From NCBI RefSeq assembly GCF_040750475.1, contig NZ_JABJVY010000018.1, positions 1 to 64,000 of the forward strand: a stretch of DNA of 64,000 bases, read 5' to 3'. The DNA is from Amorphus sp040750475 (lineage in GTDB: Bacteria > Pseudomonadota > Alphaproteobacteria > Rhizobiales > Amorphaceae). A program made the position numbers and the translations under genes. Below are positions 1 to 7,968 of the stretch, one piece after another. Numbering within the stretch: the first letter of the stretch is position 1; every line of letters starts with the position of its first letter. A model generated the notes under the pieces. That model worked only from the letters and a program-made list of their open reading frames with translations. It searched no databases and was not told where the DNA came from.

Positions 1-166
1 CTTCCTCGCAAAGCCGGACGGAAAACCGGTGCCCACTTTTCCTGGCTTTGCCGGTTCCTTCCTCGCAAAGCCGGGCGAAAAACCGGTGCCCACTTTTCCT
101 GGCTTTGCCGGTTCCTTCCTCGCAAAGCCGGGCGGAAAACCGGTGCCCACTTTTCCTGGCTTTGCT
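1..166. repeat. Tandem 57-bp intergenic repeat, about three copies
   Basis: Three head-to-tail units begin at 1, 58 and 115 with a period of exactly 57 bp; the third is slightly short. Each unit carries GCAAAGCCGG followed by GGAAAACCGGT, CCCACTTTTCC and GGCTTTGC, so its ends are complementary (GCAAAGCC/GGCTTTGC) and the unit can fold as a hairpin. The units are nearly identical. The same core recurs as three 59-bp units at 38961-39121 and singly near 50447. It is a family of mobile-looking palindromic intergenic repeats. It directly abuts the stop codon of the gene on the minus strand. Confidence 0.85.
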
Positions 167-604
167 CTATTGGTTCGGACAGTAGAGCTGTACGCCGATG
201 GTGTAGCAGCCCGCTGGCTCGGCCGGTTGTCCCTGATCGCCGCTCGCCGCATCGGGCAAGCGCGGACCGTCGATACTTTCGTCGGGCGGCGGACCGGCAT
301 TGCGCCAGGCCCAATCGTTCAGCGCACCCGCCGCAATCGATCCGGCCGCGGCGCCCGCGACCCCGGCAGCCGCCCAATCGCCAACGTCATGCCGCCACCG
401 CGGCGAGTTCCAGTCGGGCCGATGCGGGTCGGACCATCCCGGAGGATTGTTCCAACCGGGACCGCCATTGCCGCGCTGATAGGGATCGGCCAGAGCAGGC
501 GCGGTCGCAACCAGCATCGCCAACGCAGACAGCGCAAGACGCGGCAGTGCAGCTGGACGGGTCGCCTTGGCCCGCACGCGATCCTCAAACAAATCTTGCG
601 ACAT
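167..604 (-). CDS. Small exported hypothetical protein
   Basis: I do not recognise the family. From the ATG at 604 the product is 145 residues. A basic start is followed by a hydrophobic stretch (LALSALAMLVATAPALA) that looks like a cleavable signal peptide ending in ALA. The mature part begins with a Gly/Asn/Trp/Pro-rich segment and then a short Gly/Ala-rich hydrophobic stretch (AAAGVAGAAAGSIAAGAL), as in glycine-zipper envelope proteins. It ends CYTIGVQLYCPNQ with two Cys that could form a disulfide. The frame stays open further upstream, but that part lacks protein-like composition, so I chose the start just before the signal peptide. Periplasmic or outer-envelope location is an inference. 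Confidence 0.6.
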   Translation of the reverse strand: MSQDLFEDRVRAKATRPAALPRLALSALAMLVATAPALADPYQRGNGGPGWNNPPGWSDPHRPDWNSPRWRHDVGDWAAAGVAGAAAGSIAAGALNDWAWRNAGPPPDESIDGPRLPDAASGDQGQPAEPAGCYTIGVQLYCPNQ

Positions 605-759
605 CCAATCAATTCCCGTGCGCTGCCGATCCGCTGCGCGCATACGCGCTCCATGACAGCACCCGATCTGGCTGACGTGAGGCTTGCGCTGGCTTTGCTT
701 TTCTCTCCGCAAAGCCGGTTTTCGATTTCCGCGATGCGACCGCCCGCCGGGCGAGAACC

Positions 760-2079
760 TTACCCCATGGAATTCGGCAGCCAGAGCGACAGCTGCGGAA
801 ATCCGAGCAACAGCGCCATGATCACGAGTTCGCACGCCAGGAACCAGCCGATCCCTTTGAAGATCGTGTGCAGCGGGATCTTGTCGCCAACGACGTTCTT
901 GACAACGTAAGCGTTAAAGCCGACAGGCGGGGTCAGCAGTCCGATCTCGATATATTTGACCACGATAACGCCAAGCCAGATCTGATCCAGATCGAGCGCC
1001 TCGAACATCGGCTGAACGATCGGCAAGGTCAGAAGAAGAACGCCGAGCGGATCGAGAAACATCCCGAGCACGACATAGATGAGCGAAATCCCGATCAGCA
1101 GGAGCACCGGGTCGAGCGCCCAGTCGCCCATCATGCCCGCCATCATGTCCGGCAAGCCCACCAGGGCGAGGAAGCGCGTGTACATTACCGCGCCATAGGC
1201 CACGAAGAAGAGCTGCGCGGTGGTCTTGATCGTCTCCATGACGCTGGCGCGGATCACGTCGGGGGTGAGCCGGCGTTGGGTGGCGGCAATCACCACGGAG
1301 AGAAACGCGCCGGCCGCACCCGCCTCGGTCGGCGTGAAAATGCCGCCATAGAGCCCGCCGATAATGCCGAAGATAAGCACCAGAAGCGGCCAGACCGGTA
1401 ACAGCGACTGCCAGCGCGCCTGCCAGAGCTCGCGCTTGGCAATCTCGCTATGATTCGGCGGCGCGATTTTCGGGTCGAGCACGCAGCGTCCGATGATCAT
1501 CACCGCGTAGACGAACGCCGTCAGGATCCCCGGAATGACGCCCGCGATGAGCAGCTTGGTGATGGAGACCTCGGCAAATACGCCATAGATCACGAACATG
1601 ATCGAAGGCGGGATGAGCGCGCCCAGCGTACCGGCCGATGCCACCACGCCGGCTGCGAGCGATGGGGTGTAGCCCGCATTCAGCATCGCCGGGATCGCGA
1701 GCCGGCCCATGGTCGCGGCGGTCGCGACCGACGACCCCGACGCCGCCGCAAAGCCTGCGGAAGCGAAATTGGTGGCGACCGCCAAGCCCCCGGGAAGCCC
1801 CGACAACCACAGCCGGGCGGCACGGAAAAGCGCCTCGGAGATACCGGAGGCGTGCGCGATTGTGCCCATCAGGATGAACATCGGGATCGCCGACAGGCCC
1901 CAGTTGGCGGCCACCTCGAACGGGGTTTGCGCCATCATGGCGAGCGCCACCCGCTCGTTGCGCAGGAGGGTGAAGCCAATAAAGGACACCACGCCGAGCG
2001 CAACGCCAATCGGCATGCGCACCGCGATCAAAAGCAGCACGAGACCCAGGCTGCCGAAACCGAGAAGCTCGGGACTCAC
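760..2079 (-). CDS. TRAP transporter large permease subunit (DctM family)
   Basis: A 439-residue polytopic membrane protein of the usual DctM length with many hydrophobic helices. Conserved features include the stretch FASAGFAAASGSSVATAATMG and the GxLIPPSI motif (GTLGALIPPSIMFVIYG). With the small permease it forms the sodium-coupled membrane unit of a tripartite ATP-independent periplasmic transporter. The GTG start at 2079 overlaps the TGA stop of dctQ by four bases, which indicates translational coupling. It is the last gene of the dctP-dctQ-dctM operon. The substrate is probably an organic acid but cannot be told from sequence. Confidence 0.93.
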   Translation of the reverse strand: MSPELLGFGSLGLVLLLIAVRMPIGVALGVVSFIGFTLLRNERVALAMMAQTPFEVAANWGLSAIPMFILMGTIAHASGISEALFRAARLWLSGLPGGLAVATNFASAGFAAASGSSVATAATMGRLAIPAMLNAGYTPSLAAGVVASAGTLGALIPPSIMFVIYGVFAEVSITKLLIAGVIPGILTAFVYAVMIIGRCVLDPKIAPPNHSEIAKRELWQARWQSLLPVWPLLVLIFGIIGGLYGGIFTPTEAGAAGAFLSVVIAATQRRLTPDVIRASVMETIKTTAQLFFVAYGAVMYTRFLALVGLPDMMAGMMGDWALDPVLLLIGISLIYVVLGMFLDPLGVLLLTLPIVQPMFEALDLDQIWLGVIVVKYIEIGLLTPPVGFNAYVVKNVVGDKIPLHTIFKGIGWFLACELVIMALLLGFPQLSLWLPNSMG

Positions 2080-2651
2080 AGATTTTCCTCAGTGTCAGGG
2101 ATGTGGGTGCGCTCGGCCTCGCGCACTTCCGCATGTCCGGTGAAGCCGTCGCGAAGATCGCGGACCATGTAGTAGGTGACGTAGATCAGCATCAGACCGA
2201 AGCCGACGAACACCAGCCAGCGACCCGGCCAGACCTCGACGAAGCCGAAGCCCGCCTCCTTGGCGTCGCGGATGCGGGTCTTATCGACGGCCACCTCGAA
2301 CGCCTTCCAGGTGAAGACGGCGATGTAGACGGTCGTGACGATGGCGACGAACCCGTCGAGGATGGCGCGCGGGTTCGGTTCCATCCATCCGGTGAACAGC
2401 TCGACGAAGATGTGCCCGCGCTCTCGGGCGATCAGCGCCAGCGGGAGAAAGGCAAGCGCGGCCATATTGTAGTTCGCGACGATTTCCAGCGTTCCTGTCA
2501 GGGGAGCGTGGAAGAAGGTGCGAGCGATCACGTCGGCCGTGACGTGAAACATCATCAGCACCGTCGCGATCCCGGCGATCCATGCGGCGGCGTCGACCAC
2601 ACGGTCGAAGATACGCTTGATGACGCTCATGCGTCCCTCGATTGCGGCCAT
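2076..2651 (-). CDS. TRAP transporter small permease subunit (DctQ family)
   Basis: The protein has 191 residues and four hydrophobic helices typical of DctQ; for example WIAGIATVLMMFHVTADVIA is followed by a conserved Glu/Asn stretch (TLEIVANYNMAALAFLPLA). The frame extends upstream to 2729, but that part is encoded by an intergenic repeat. The ATG at 2651 is preceded by a clear ribosome-binding site (GGAAGGAGG about eight bases upstream), so I place the start there. It lies between the binding protein and the large permease, and its stop overlaps the dctM start. Confidence 0.9.
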   Translation of the reverse strand: MAAIEGRMSVIKRIFDRVVDAAAWIAGIATVLMMFHVTADVIARTFFHAPLTGTLEIVANYNMAALAFLPLALIARERGHIFVELFTGWMEPNPRAILDGFVAIVTTVYIAVFTWKAFEVAVDKTRIRDAKEAGFGFVEVWPGRWLVFVGFGLMLIYVTYYMVRDLRDGFTGHAEVREAERTHIPDTEENL

Positions 2652-2710
2652 CCGGGCGCCTCCTTCCGAAGGAGGGAACCGAACGGCTATGCGGTTTTCG
2701 GAGGAGAACT

Positions 2711-2793
2711 CAGAGCATGTCCCGTCCAAATGGACTCGATTTGAACGGCAAGGACTTGCTCACCCGATTAAGTCCGGAGCCATTTCTCGTCGC
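2711..2793. repeat. Rhizobial-type intergenic repeat, copy 1
   Basis: About 82 bp beginning AGAGCATGTCCCGT and ending GGAGCCATTTCTCGTCG, with GATTTGAACGGCAAGGACTTGCTC in the middle region (positions 2739-2762). A diverged copy in the same orientation is at 33022-33102. It sits between dctP and dctQ inside a transcribed operon, so it could fold in the mRNA and tune expression of the downstream permease genes. That effect is inferred. Confidence 0.75.
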
Positions 2794-2823
2794 TTAGATG
2801 TGTCCATCTGAGCCGGAAAGACT

Positions 2824-3942
2824 CTAGAGCTTGTCGGGATCGACCTTGGAGTAGACCTCGTCCCAAAGCAGCCGGACGTAGGTGTCGTGGTCACGACCGT
2901 TCTCGGCAAGAAGCGTCTTCCACTTCTCGTAGGCATCCTTGTAGAAGGCGATCAACTTCTCGGGATTTTCGACCCCGGCGTCCTTGGCCTCCTCAAGCAC
3001 CCGGCCGATCTGGCGCTTGTCGTGCTCGACCATGATGTCCTGGAAGGCTTCACTGTCAGGCGTGAAGGTAATGCCCCGCGCCTTGGCGTCCGCCACGATC
3101 TTGGCTTCCGTGACCTGGTTGCCGTCGATCTCCGCGCTCGCGATGAGCTCGGGCGCGAGCTCGATATGCGCCTTGCGCACCTCCGACGACATGTCGTTCC
3201 AGCGATCGCGGTTGACGAACATCAGAAGCGGCGGCCCGCCCATGCCCATCGGACTGTCGACGACACCTTCGACCACATCCATGTAGCCATAGCTTTGCAG
3301 CCAAGTGACCGAGCCCAGCACGCAGTCGATGGTGCCGCGCTCCAGCGCCGTGGTCGCATCCGCCGGCGACATGGAGACCGGCGTCGCGCCGGCGATCTCG
3401 GAGATGGAAACGCCGCCACCTGACGAACGGATCTTGAGCCCCTTCAGGTCGTCGACCGTTTTGATTGGCTTACGGCACATGAACAGGTAGGGCGTGGCGG
3501 AATAGCCGCCGAAGCCGACCGCGTTCAGCTCGTGATACTCTTCCTTGCATTGGTCGCAGCCGAGCAGAACCGCCTCGTTCATCGCGCCGCCCGCGGCGAG
3601 CTCGTCGGGACCCAGCAACGAATAGGAGAAGATCGTATTGGTCGCCGCCATCAGCCGCGGCTGGTAGGGCGCGATCGCAATCCCGGCGTCGACGAGTCCG
3701 TCGCCGACCGCTTCGGGCGTACCGGGACCGCTGGCGAGCTGTGCCCCGGTGACGAGCCGCCAATCGGCCTCTCCGTCAGTCTTCTCGCGCAAAAGATCGA
3801 AATAATGCTTGAGTCCCTGCCAGTTCACCGGATGGTTCTGGCCGAACCAGGAGCTGAACACATAGTTTTCCGCCTGCGCCATGGGCACTCCGGCGAGCGT
3901 TGCCGCCATCGCAACGGCACACATCAAACCCGTCGTCCGCAT
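2824..3942 (-). CDS. TRAP transporter solute-binding protein (DctP family)
   Basis: A 372-residue periplasmic binding protein of the DctP family. The start ATG at 3942 has a GGGGAGGAAAT ribosome-binding site. It opens directly into a signal peptide (hydrophobic core CAVAMAATLAGVPMAQA, cleavage near AQA-EN). The family segment around LKGLKIRSSGGG includes the conserved Arg that usually pairs with a carboxylate of the ligand. It is followed by GATPVSMSPADATTALERGTIDC (residues counted from the frame), the usual DctP signature region. First gene of the operon; the permease genes follow after 172 bases containing a repeat. The ligand is unknown, probably a carboxylic acid. Confidence 0.93.
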   Translation of the reverse strand: MRTTGLMCAVAMAATLAGVPMAQAENYVFSSWFGQNHPVNWQGLKHYFDLLREKTDGEADWRLVTGAQLASGPGTPEAVGDGLVDAGIAIAPYQPRLMAATNTIFSYSLLGPDELAAGGAMNEAVLLGCDQCKEEYHELNAVGFGGYSATPYLFMCRKPIKTVDDLKGLKIRSSGGGVSISEIAGATPVSMSPADATTALERGTIDCVLGSVTWLQSYGYMDVVEGVVDSPMGMGGPPLLMFVNRDRWNDMSSEVRKAHIELAPELIASAEIDGNQVTEAKIVADAKARGITFTPDSEAFQDIMVEHDKRQIGRVLEEAKDAGVENPEKLIAFYKDAYEKWKTLLAENGRDHDTYVRLLWDEVYSKVDPDKL

Positions 3943-4275
3943 GTGACGATTTCCTCCCCTTTGATTTTTGCCTGCGTTGCCCCCGCCGGCAGGCTTCCGG
4001 ACACCGTTTGTCACGTCCGGCGACGCGGTCTCCGCCGCGTCTGTCCGGCCGTCCCTCGGCGTCACATCTCTGTAGATTTCGGCATCAGATCAGGAAGATG
4101 CCCCAACACGCCTTCTTCCAGCGGAACAAACAGCGAGCGCGCGCAGAAAATCGATTTCCGCGTCGCAGTAACCCGCATCGAGGACAGTCACCAAAACTGT
4201 ACGCAGCGGGAAATCAGGTGAGAATGCCTCAAACTGCGTGGTGATCTTTTGCGTTTCGCAAAAGCCCCCTTGCGG
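3943..4275. other. Intergenic region upstream of the TRAP operon
   Basis: 333 bases without a credible gene. The region must hold the promoter of dctP (minus strand) and the 3' end of the adjacent carrier gene. No clear sigma-70 boxes, operator or terminator could be picked out with confidence. Confidence 0.5.
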
Positions 4276-5472
4276 TTAAGCGCGGGTCTCCAGGCGAGCG
4301 AGCAGCAAGGTGGCGGCGAGCCCCGTGAGAGCGCTTGCAAACTGGATCAGAAGCAGCCGCTCAGGCCCGGCCCCGGCGACCATCACCGCACCGGCAAGGG
4401 CGGAGAGCGCGGCCCCTCCTCCGACCATGACGGCAGATCCGACCCCGCTGGCCGACGCCGCCAGCTTCGGATCGACGGAGAGAAGACCGGTCATCGCGTT
4501 CGGCAGCGTGATGCCATAGCCCGCACCGACCACAGCCATCAGGCCGAAGAAACTGCCGGCGCTGCCCTTGCCCAGAAGAAAGATCGTCAAGGAAACCGCA
4601 AGCGCGGACGCCGTGGTGATCGCCCCCGCGAACATCATCCGGCGCACGCCGAAACGGATCGACAGCCGCCCGGCCAGAAAGCTGCCGCTGACATAGCCCA
4701 CCGACGTCGACCCGAACAGGATTCCGAGAGTGCCGGAATCGAGCCGGAAGATTTCCGCCCCGATGAAGGGCGCAGCCCCGAGATAAGAAAAGAACGTACC
4801 GGCCGCCGCGGCCATCGCGATGCAATAACACCAGAACCGGCCGGAGCTGAGAAGCACCGGATAGCTGCGAATCTGATCGCGAAAACTCGTGAACCCGGCC
4901 GGCCGGGTTTCCCCGACGTCGAGCCAGACCAGCATAAGGCCGATCAGGCCGAGCGCAAACATCAGCCAGAACACAAAGCGCCAACCGACCGCCTCCGAAA
5001 TAAGGCCGCCGAAGGTCGGGCTGATCATGGGGAGCACGGCCATGCCCATTGTGATGTAGGCGATCCGCGACGCCGCCTTGTCGGTGCTCATGGTGTCGCG
5101 AACGATGGTGCGAGCAAGTGCGATCCCGGAATAGACGATCGCCTGCACCATCCGGAGAACCAGAAACAGCGAGACATCCTGGGCGAGCGCACAGCCGAGA
5201 CTGGAAAGCGCGTAGGTGCCGAACGCGAACAGCATCACATTGCGTCGGCCGAACCGGTCGGCGGCGGGTCCCAGAACGATCTGGGTCACTGCCACGAAGG
5301 CGAGAAACAGGCCGACGGAAAGCTGGATGACGCCGTAGTCGGTGCCGAAATCGGCCGCCATCTCCGGCAAGGCGGGCAGAAACACGTTCATCGACATCGC
5401 TGCGATGCCGGCGAGCGCGATCAGGGTTCCGATCGTGGGCGGGGTGGCTCGATCGAGGAAGACCGGCCGCAT
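4276..5472 (-). CDS. MFS transporter, multidrug efflux (Bcr/CflA-like)
   Basis: 398 residues with about twelve hydrophobic helices. The first helix segment (MSMNVFLPALPEMAADFG) and the helix 2-3 motif (GPAADRFGRRNVMLFAFG) match the drug:H+ antiporter-1 group. A further motif R-x-x-V-R-D follows helix 4 (ALARTIVRDTMS), typical of Bcr/CflA carriers. The frame is open up to 5745, but the upstream part is repeat sequence. The ATG at 5472 follows GGAGAAAGGGTGG and matches the family start. Substrate unknown; a LysR gene lies upstream in the same orientation. Confidence 0.85.
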   Translation of the reverse strand: MRPVFLDRATPPTIGTLIALAGIAAMSMNVFLPALPEMAADFGTDYGVIQLSVGLFLAFVAVTQIVLGPAADRFGRRNVMLFAFGTYALSSLGCALAQDVSLFLVLRMVQAIVYSGIALARTIVRDTMSTDKAASRIAYITMGMAVLPMISPTFGGLISEAVGWRFVFWLMFALGLIGLMLVWLDVGETRPAGFTSFRDQIRSYPVLLSSGRFWCYCIAMAAAAGTFFSYLGAAPFIGAEIFRLDSGTLGILFGSTSVGYVSGSFLAGRLSIRFGVRRMMFAGAITTASALAVSLTIFLLGKGSAGSFFGLMAVVGAGYGITLPNAMTGLLSVDPKLAASASGVGSAVMVGGGAALSALAGAVMVAGAGPERLLLIQFASALTGLAATLLLARLETRA

Positions 5473-5543
5473 ATCCACCCTTTCTCCGAAGTCCGGGGCG
5501 CCCCGGTCGAATCCGCCTAGCCGTGACCCAATTTCATAGCGCA

Positions 5544-5578
5544 TTTTCGCGCGCCCGGGATTGCAGGGCGCGCGAAAA
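5544..5578. repeat. 13-bp perfect hairpin
   Basis: TTTTCGCGCGCCC (5544-5556) and GGGCGCGCGAAAA (5566-5578) are exact complements around a nine-base loop. Neither strand gives a U-tract on the 3' side, so it is not a classical terminator. It lies downstream of the LysR gene and upstream of the MFS gene and could act as a factor-dependent 3' end or mRNA stabiliser. Confidence 0.7.
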
Positions 5579-5602
5579 CGGCTGATCCAAATCGCAAAAG
5601 GC

Positions 5603-5692
5603 CAGAGCGTTTCCAGGCCAAGTGGACGCCGGTTGGCCGTGCGGAAACGCGTTAAAACAACAAAGTAGAGCCGTTCTGCGATTCCGTGAACG
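5603..5692. repeat. Intergenic repeat of the AGAGCGTTTCC family
   Basis: The sequence AGAGCGTTTCCAGGCC followed by GGTTGGCCGTGCGGAAACGCG and AGCCGTTCTGCGATTCCGTG has internal complementarity (GCGTTTCC/GGAAACGC). It resembles a repeat seen in many Hyphomicrobiales genomes. That assignment is from memory of the pattern and not from a search. Confidence 0.5.
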
Positions 5693-5753
5693 GCTGAACG
5701 TGTCAGGTTCGACGCCGCTGAACGCATCGCCCAAGACCGGTTCACCCGGCGCC

Positions 5754-6644
5754 TTACCCCCAGGGCGGCGGATCGAACGTCTGGCGGATGTGCTCGACGA
5801 ACGCGATCACCTCCGGCCGCAGCGACTTATGACGCGGAACCAGTGCCTTGTACCAGAGCGGAACGACCGGATAATCGTCCATCACCGTTATGAGGCGCCC
5901 ATCGCGAAGCGGCTCGCGCGCCAGGAATTCCGGGACGATCGCCAGCCCGAGACCATCCATCGCCGCGTCGACCAGGATCCGGCTGTCGTTGACGGTGTAG
6001 CTGGCCCGGATGTCAATCGACATCGGCCCGCTCGCGCCCACGAAGCCCCAGGTGTGACCGACCGACACGAAGGCCAGGCAATCGTGGTTCACGATGTCGG
6101 AGGGCACCTGGGGAATGCCGCGCCGCTCCAGATAGTCCGGCGCCGCGACAAGCAGACGCGGATAGGGACAAAGCGGCGTTTCCCGCACCCCGGCGAAACA
6201 TTGCGGCAGCGCCCCGAGCGAAACGTCGAACCCTTCCTCCAGCGGATTTACCTGACGGTCGATCAGATGCAGCTCGATGCTCATGCTGGGATGCTCGGCG
6301 AAAAAGCCGGTCACCGAGCGGCCGACATAGAGCGCACCGATCGTGGTGGTCGCCCGCACCCGCATGGAGCCCCGCAATTCGACGCCGGCTTCGCCCCGGG
6401 TCAGGAGCGTATCCTCCAGCTCCGCCACAAGTTCCTGCAACCGCGGCTGCAGGCGTTCTCCGTCGGGGGTCAGCGTAAGCTCGCGGGTGGTGCGTCGGAA
6501 CAGCTTGGCGCCGATCTCATGCTCCAGTCGCGTCACGCGCTTGGAAATCACCGAGGGCGTGGTGCCGATTTCCCGCGCAGCGCCCGAGAAACCGCCAAGC
6601 CGCGCACTCACGAGAAACGCCTTGATATCGATCAGAAGCGGCAT
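5754..6644 (-). CDS. LysR-family transcriptional regulator
   Basis: 296 residues. An N-terminal winged helix-turn-helix (IDIKAFLVSARLGGFSGAAR, then TTPSVISKRVTRLEHEIGAKLF) is followed by a periplasmic-binding-like effector domain. The start ATG at 6644 has an upstream TTGGAGGTGG ribosome-binding site and puts the HTH at the usual position. The frame is open to 7103, but that part is low-complexity and basic. The tail of the HTH contains the common RTTRELTLTPDG motif. It lies upstream of the MFS carrier in the same orientation, and control of that gene is plausible but unproven. Confidence 0.9.
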   Translation of the reverse strand: MPLLIDIKAFLVSARLGGFSGAAREIGTTPSVISKRVTRLEHEIGAKLFRRTTRELTLTPDGERLQPRLQELVAELEDTLLTRGEAGVELRGSMRVRATTTIGALYVGRSVTGFFAEHPSMSIELHLIDRQVNPLEEGFDVSLGALPQCFAGVRETPLCPYPRLLVAAPDYLERRGIPQVPSDIVNHDCLAFVSVGHTWGFVGASGPMSIDIRASYTVNDSRILVDAAMDGLGLAIVPEFLAREPLRDGRLITVMDDYPVVPLWYKALVPRHKSLRPEVIAFVEHIRQTFDPPPWG

Positions 6645-7349
6645 GACCGGCCACCTCCAATCGACGGACGCGTCTGGTGGTGGTGCGGAGAGCCGGACCC
6701 GCGCATCCACGACGCTGCGTGCCGGTTCCGGTGCGGGTTCGCCGCTGGTTTCAGAACGTCCAACGCCAGACCAACGCGTTGTCTGGGATCTATCCTCTGC
6801 ATTGCGTTTCTCTCTCCCTTTGCTTTTTCGCTTTTTCAGTCTTGATTTTCTTGGCCGGCGACGACGCGCCAACGGGTGTGATACGGCCAACACGGTGTCG
6901 ATTGCGCACGGAAACGGCCATTTTACGAACGGCCGGGGCGACGCGACTACGCATCCGCATCGAATTCGGCGGCGCGCCGCATAAGAGGGTTTCCGATTGG
7001 ACCGCCACGCGCCGGTCCCGAAAGCACCGACAGAAGCGCGCTTGCACAAGGCAACGACCTTGAGTAGATATGTATACATAAATCGCTTGATTTTTTGAAT
7101 CAAGCAAGGTGGGTGGATAGGTTATCCGCTAAAACATCCTAAAAATCAGCCATTCCTGCCCGTCACGCGACGCGCGCGCTCGGTATTCTTGTATACCTAT
7201 TGGGCATGAGATTGCCGGGACGGGAGAGGTTTGCCTGATGCCGGTGGGATCAAGCCAATCCACGACCCGAAGTAAGGCTTGAGACCTTGCACTCATAGAA
7301 AGGTTGGGAGCGCGTAAGCAAACACAGCACAGCTCCGATCATCGGATCC
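6645..7349. other. Long intergenic region, nothing recognised
   Basis: About 700 bases between the LysR gene and a trxB relic. Short overlapping open frames here have arginine-rich shadow composition. The part around 7060-7200 is notably more AT-rich than the rest of the window (for example near 7065-7105), which may mark the promoter of the LysR gene or foreign DNA. A short dyad GGATA-GGT-TATCC is at about 7116. Confidence 0.5.
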
Positions 7350-7454
7350 AATCCGGCCGGGCTGACCGATCATCTGTTTCGCCAGGCGGTCACCTCCGCC
7401 GGGATGGGCTGCATGGCGGCGCTGGACGCGGAGCGCTTCTTGATCGAGGCCGAA
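7350..7454 (+). pseudogene. 3' relic of thioredoxin reductase gene
   Basis: Reading 35 codons in one plus-strand frame gives a segment containing FRQAVTSAGMGCMAALDAERFL. This is the conserved C-terminal tail of thioredoxin reductase (family pattern RQAVTAAGxGCMAALDAERFL). Nothing upstream in the frame resembles the rest of TrxB, and no start exists, so this is a truncated remnant. After the homologous part the frame runs on for about 33 unrelated codons to a stop at 7554. It marks one edge of the rearranged region. Confidence 0.65.
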
Positions 7455-7513
7455 ACGATGGGCCGGAATGCCCGGCGGTCTGAAGCCGGTGCGCTCGGCG
7501 CGCAGCGCGAAAA

Positions 7514-7585
7514 TGACGGAAGAGAGTGGAGGTCGAACCCACCCAGGACGGGCTAACAACCCTACCCGGATTTTAAGCCCCACGC
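7514..7585 (-). pseudogene. Relic of a class II tRNA, selC-like (tRNA-Sec)
   Basis: Read on the minus strand, an anticodon-loop-like CTTAAAA with flanking GG/TCC is followed by a long variable arm (GGGTTGTTAGCCC hairpin). Then come an intact T arm (GTGGG-TTCGACC-TCCAC, seven-base loop) and an acceptor 3' strand TCTCTTCC plus GTCA. The order and spacing match the 3' half of bacterial tRNA-Sec, where the loop would be CTTCAAA. Here the anticodon would read TAA. No matching 5' acceptor strand or D arm was found upstream, so the gene looks decayed. A tRNA-Leu remnant is the alternative. The nearby selB relic favours selC. Confidence 0.45.
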
Positions 7586-7968
7586 GCAGAGAGGACCAGC
7601 CGCGCCCACGCCACCACGTCTCCATTCGCTCGCCACAGCAGATAGACAGGCCCTCGATCGGCAGGGTCAAGGCCGCCACGCAGCGGCAGCCGAAGGGCAG
7701 CCTTGTGGCTGCCGGCGGGCCTGCCCCAGAGCAGCACCGATTTCTGGACCGTGAAGCGATCAGCGCCGAAGGGCGCAAGCGCCATGCAGCGAAGGCGTGA
7801 GCTGCATGGCATCATTCACCACTTCGACGGCTGCCTTGGCTGGCACTGCGGCCGTTGGCCGGACGGTCAGCCGTCCCCCGAACGATCAGGGAACAGCTTC
7901 GGCTTCAGAGCGTCGAGCGGTTCGCTTTCGCTCGGATTGCCTCGATCGGCAAGGAGAGTGTTCTCCGG
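7586..7968. other. Intergenic region without a recognised gene
   Basis: About 380 bases between the tRNA relic and the MFS gene. A minus-strand open frame of 80 codons crosses it (7573-7815) and ends inside the tRNA relic. It resembles no family I know and may be a chimera of decayed sequence. No promoter or terminator is evident. Confidence 0.4.

Noticed and set aside
29..910. 293-codon plus-strand frame with PTFPGFAGSFLAKPG repeats
   Set aside because: The repeated peptide is just the translation of the 57-bp intergenic repeat and the rest is antisense to the exported hypothetical protein and dctM.
4249..5520. 423-codon plus-strand frame opposite the MFS gene
   Set aside because: Same shadow composition; the minus strand carries recognisable MFS motifs.
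5544..5578. Hairpin as terminator of the LysR gene
   Set aside because: The T-run lies in the 5' arm and the RNA would end in A residues, so it was listed as a hairpin only.
7573..7815. 80-codon minus-strand open frame upstream of the tRNA relic
   Set aside because: No recognisable family, no ribosome-binding site and its stop lies inside the decayed tRNA; too weak to call a gene.
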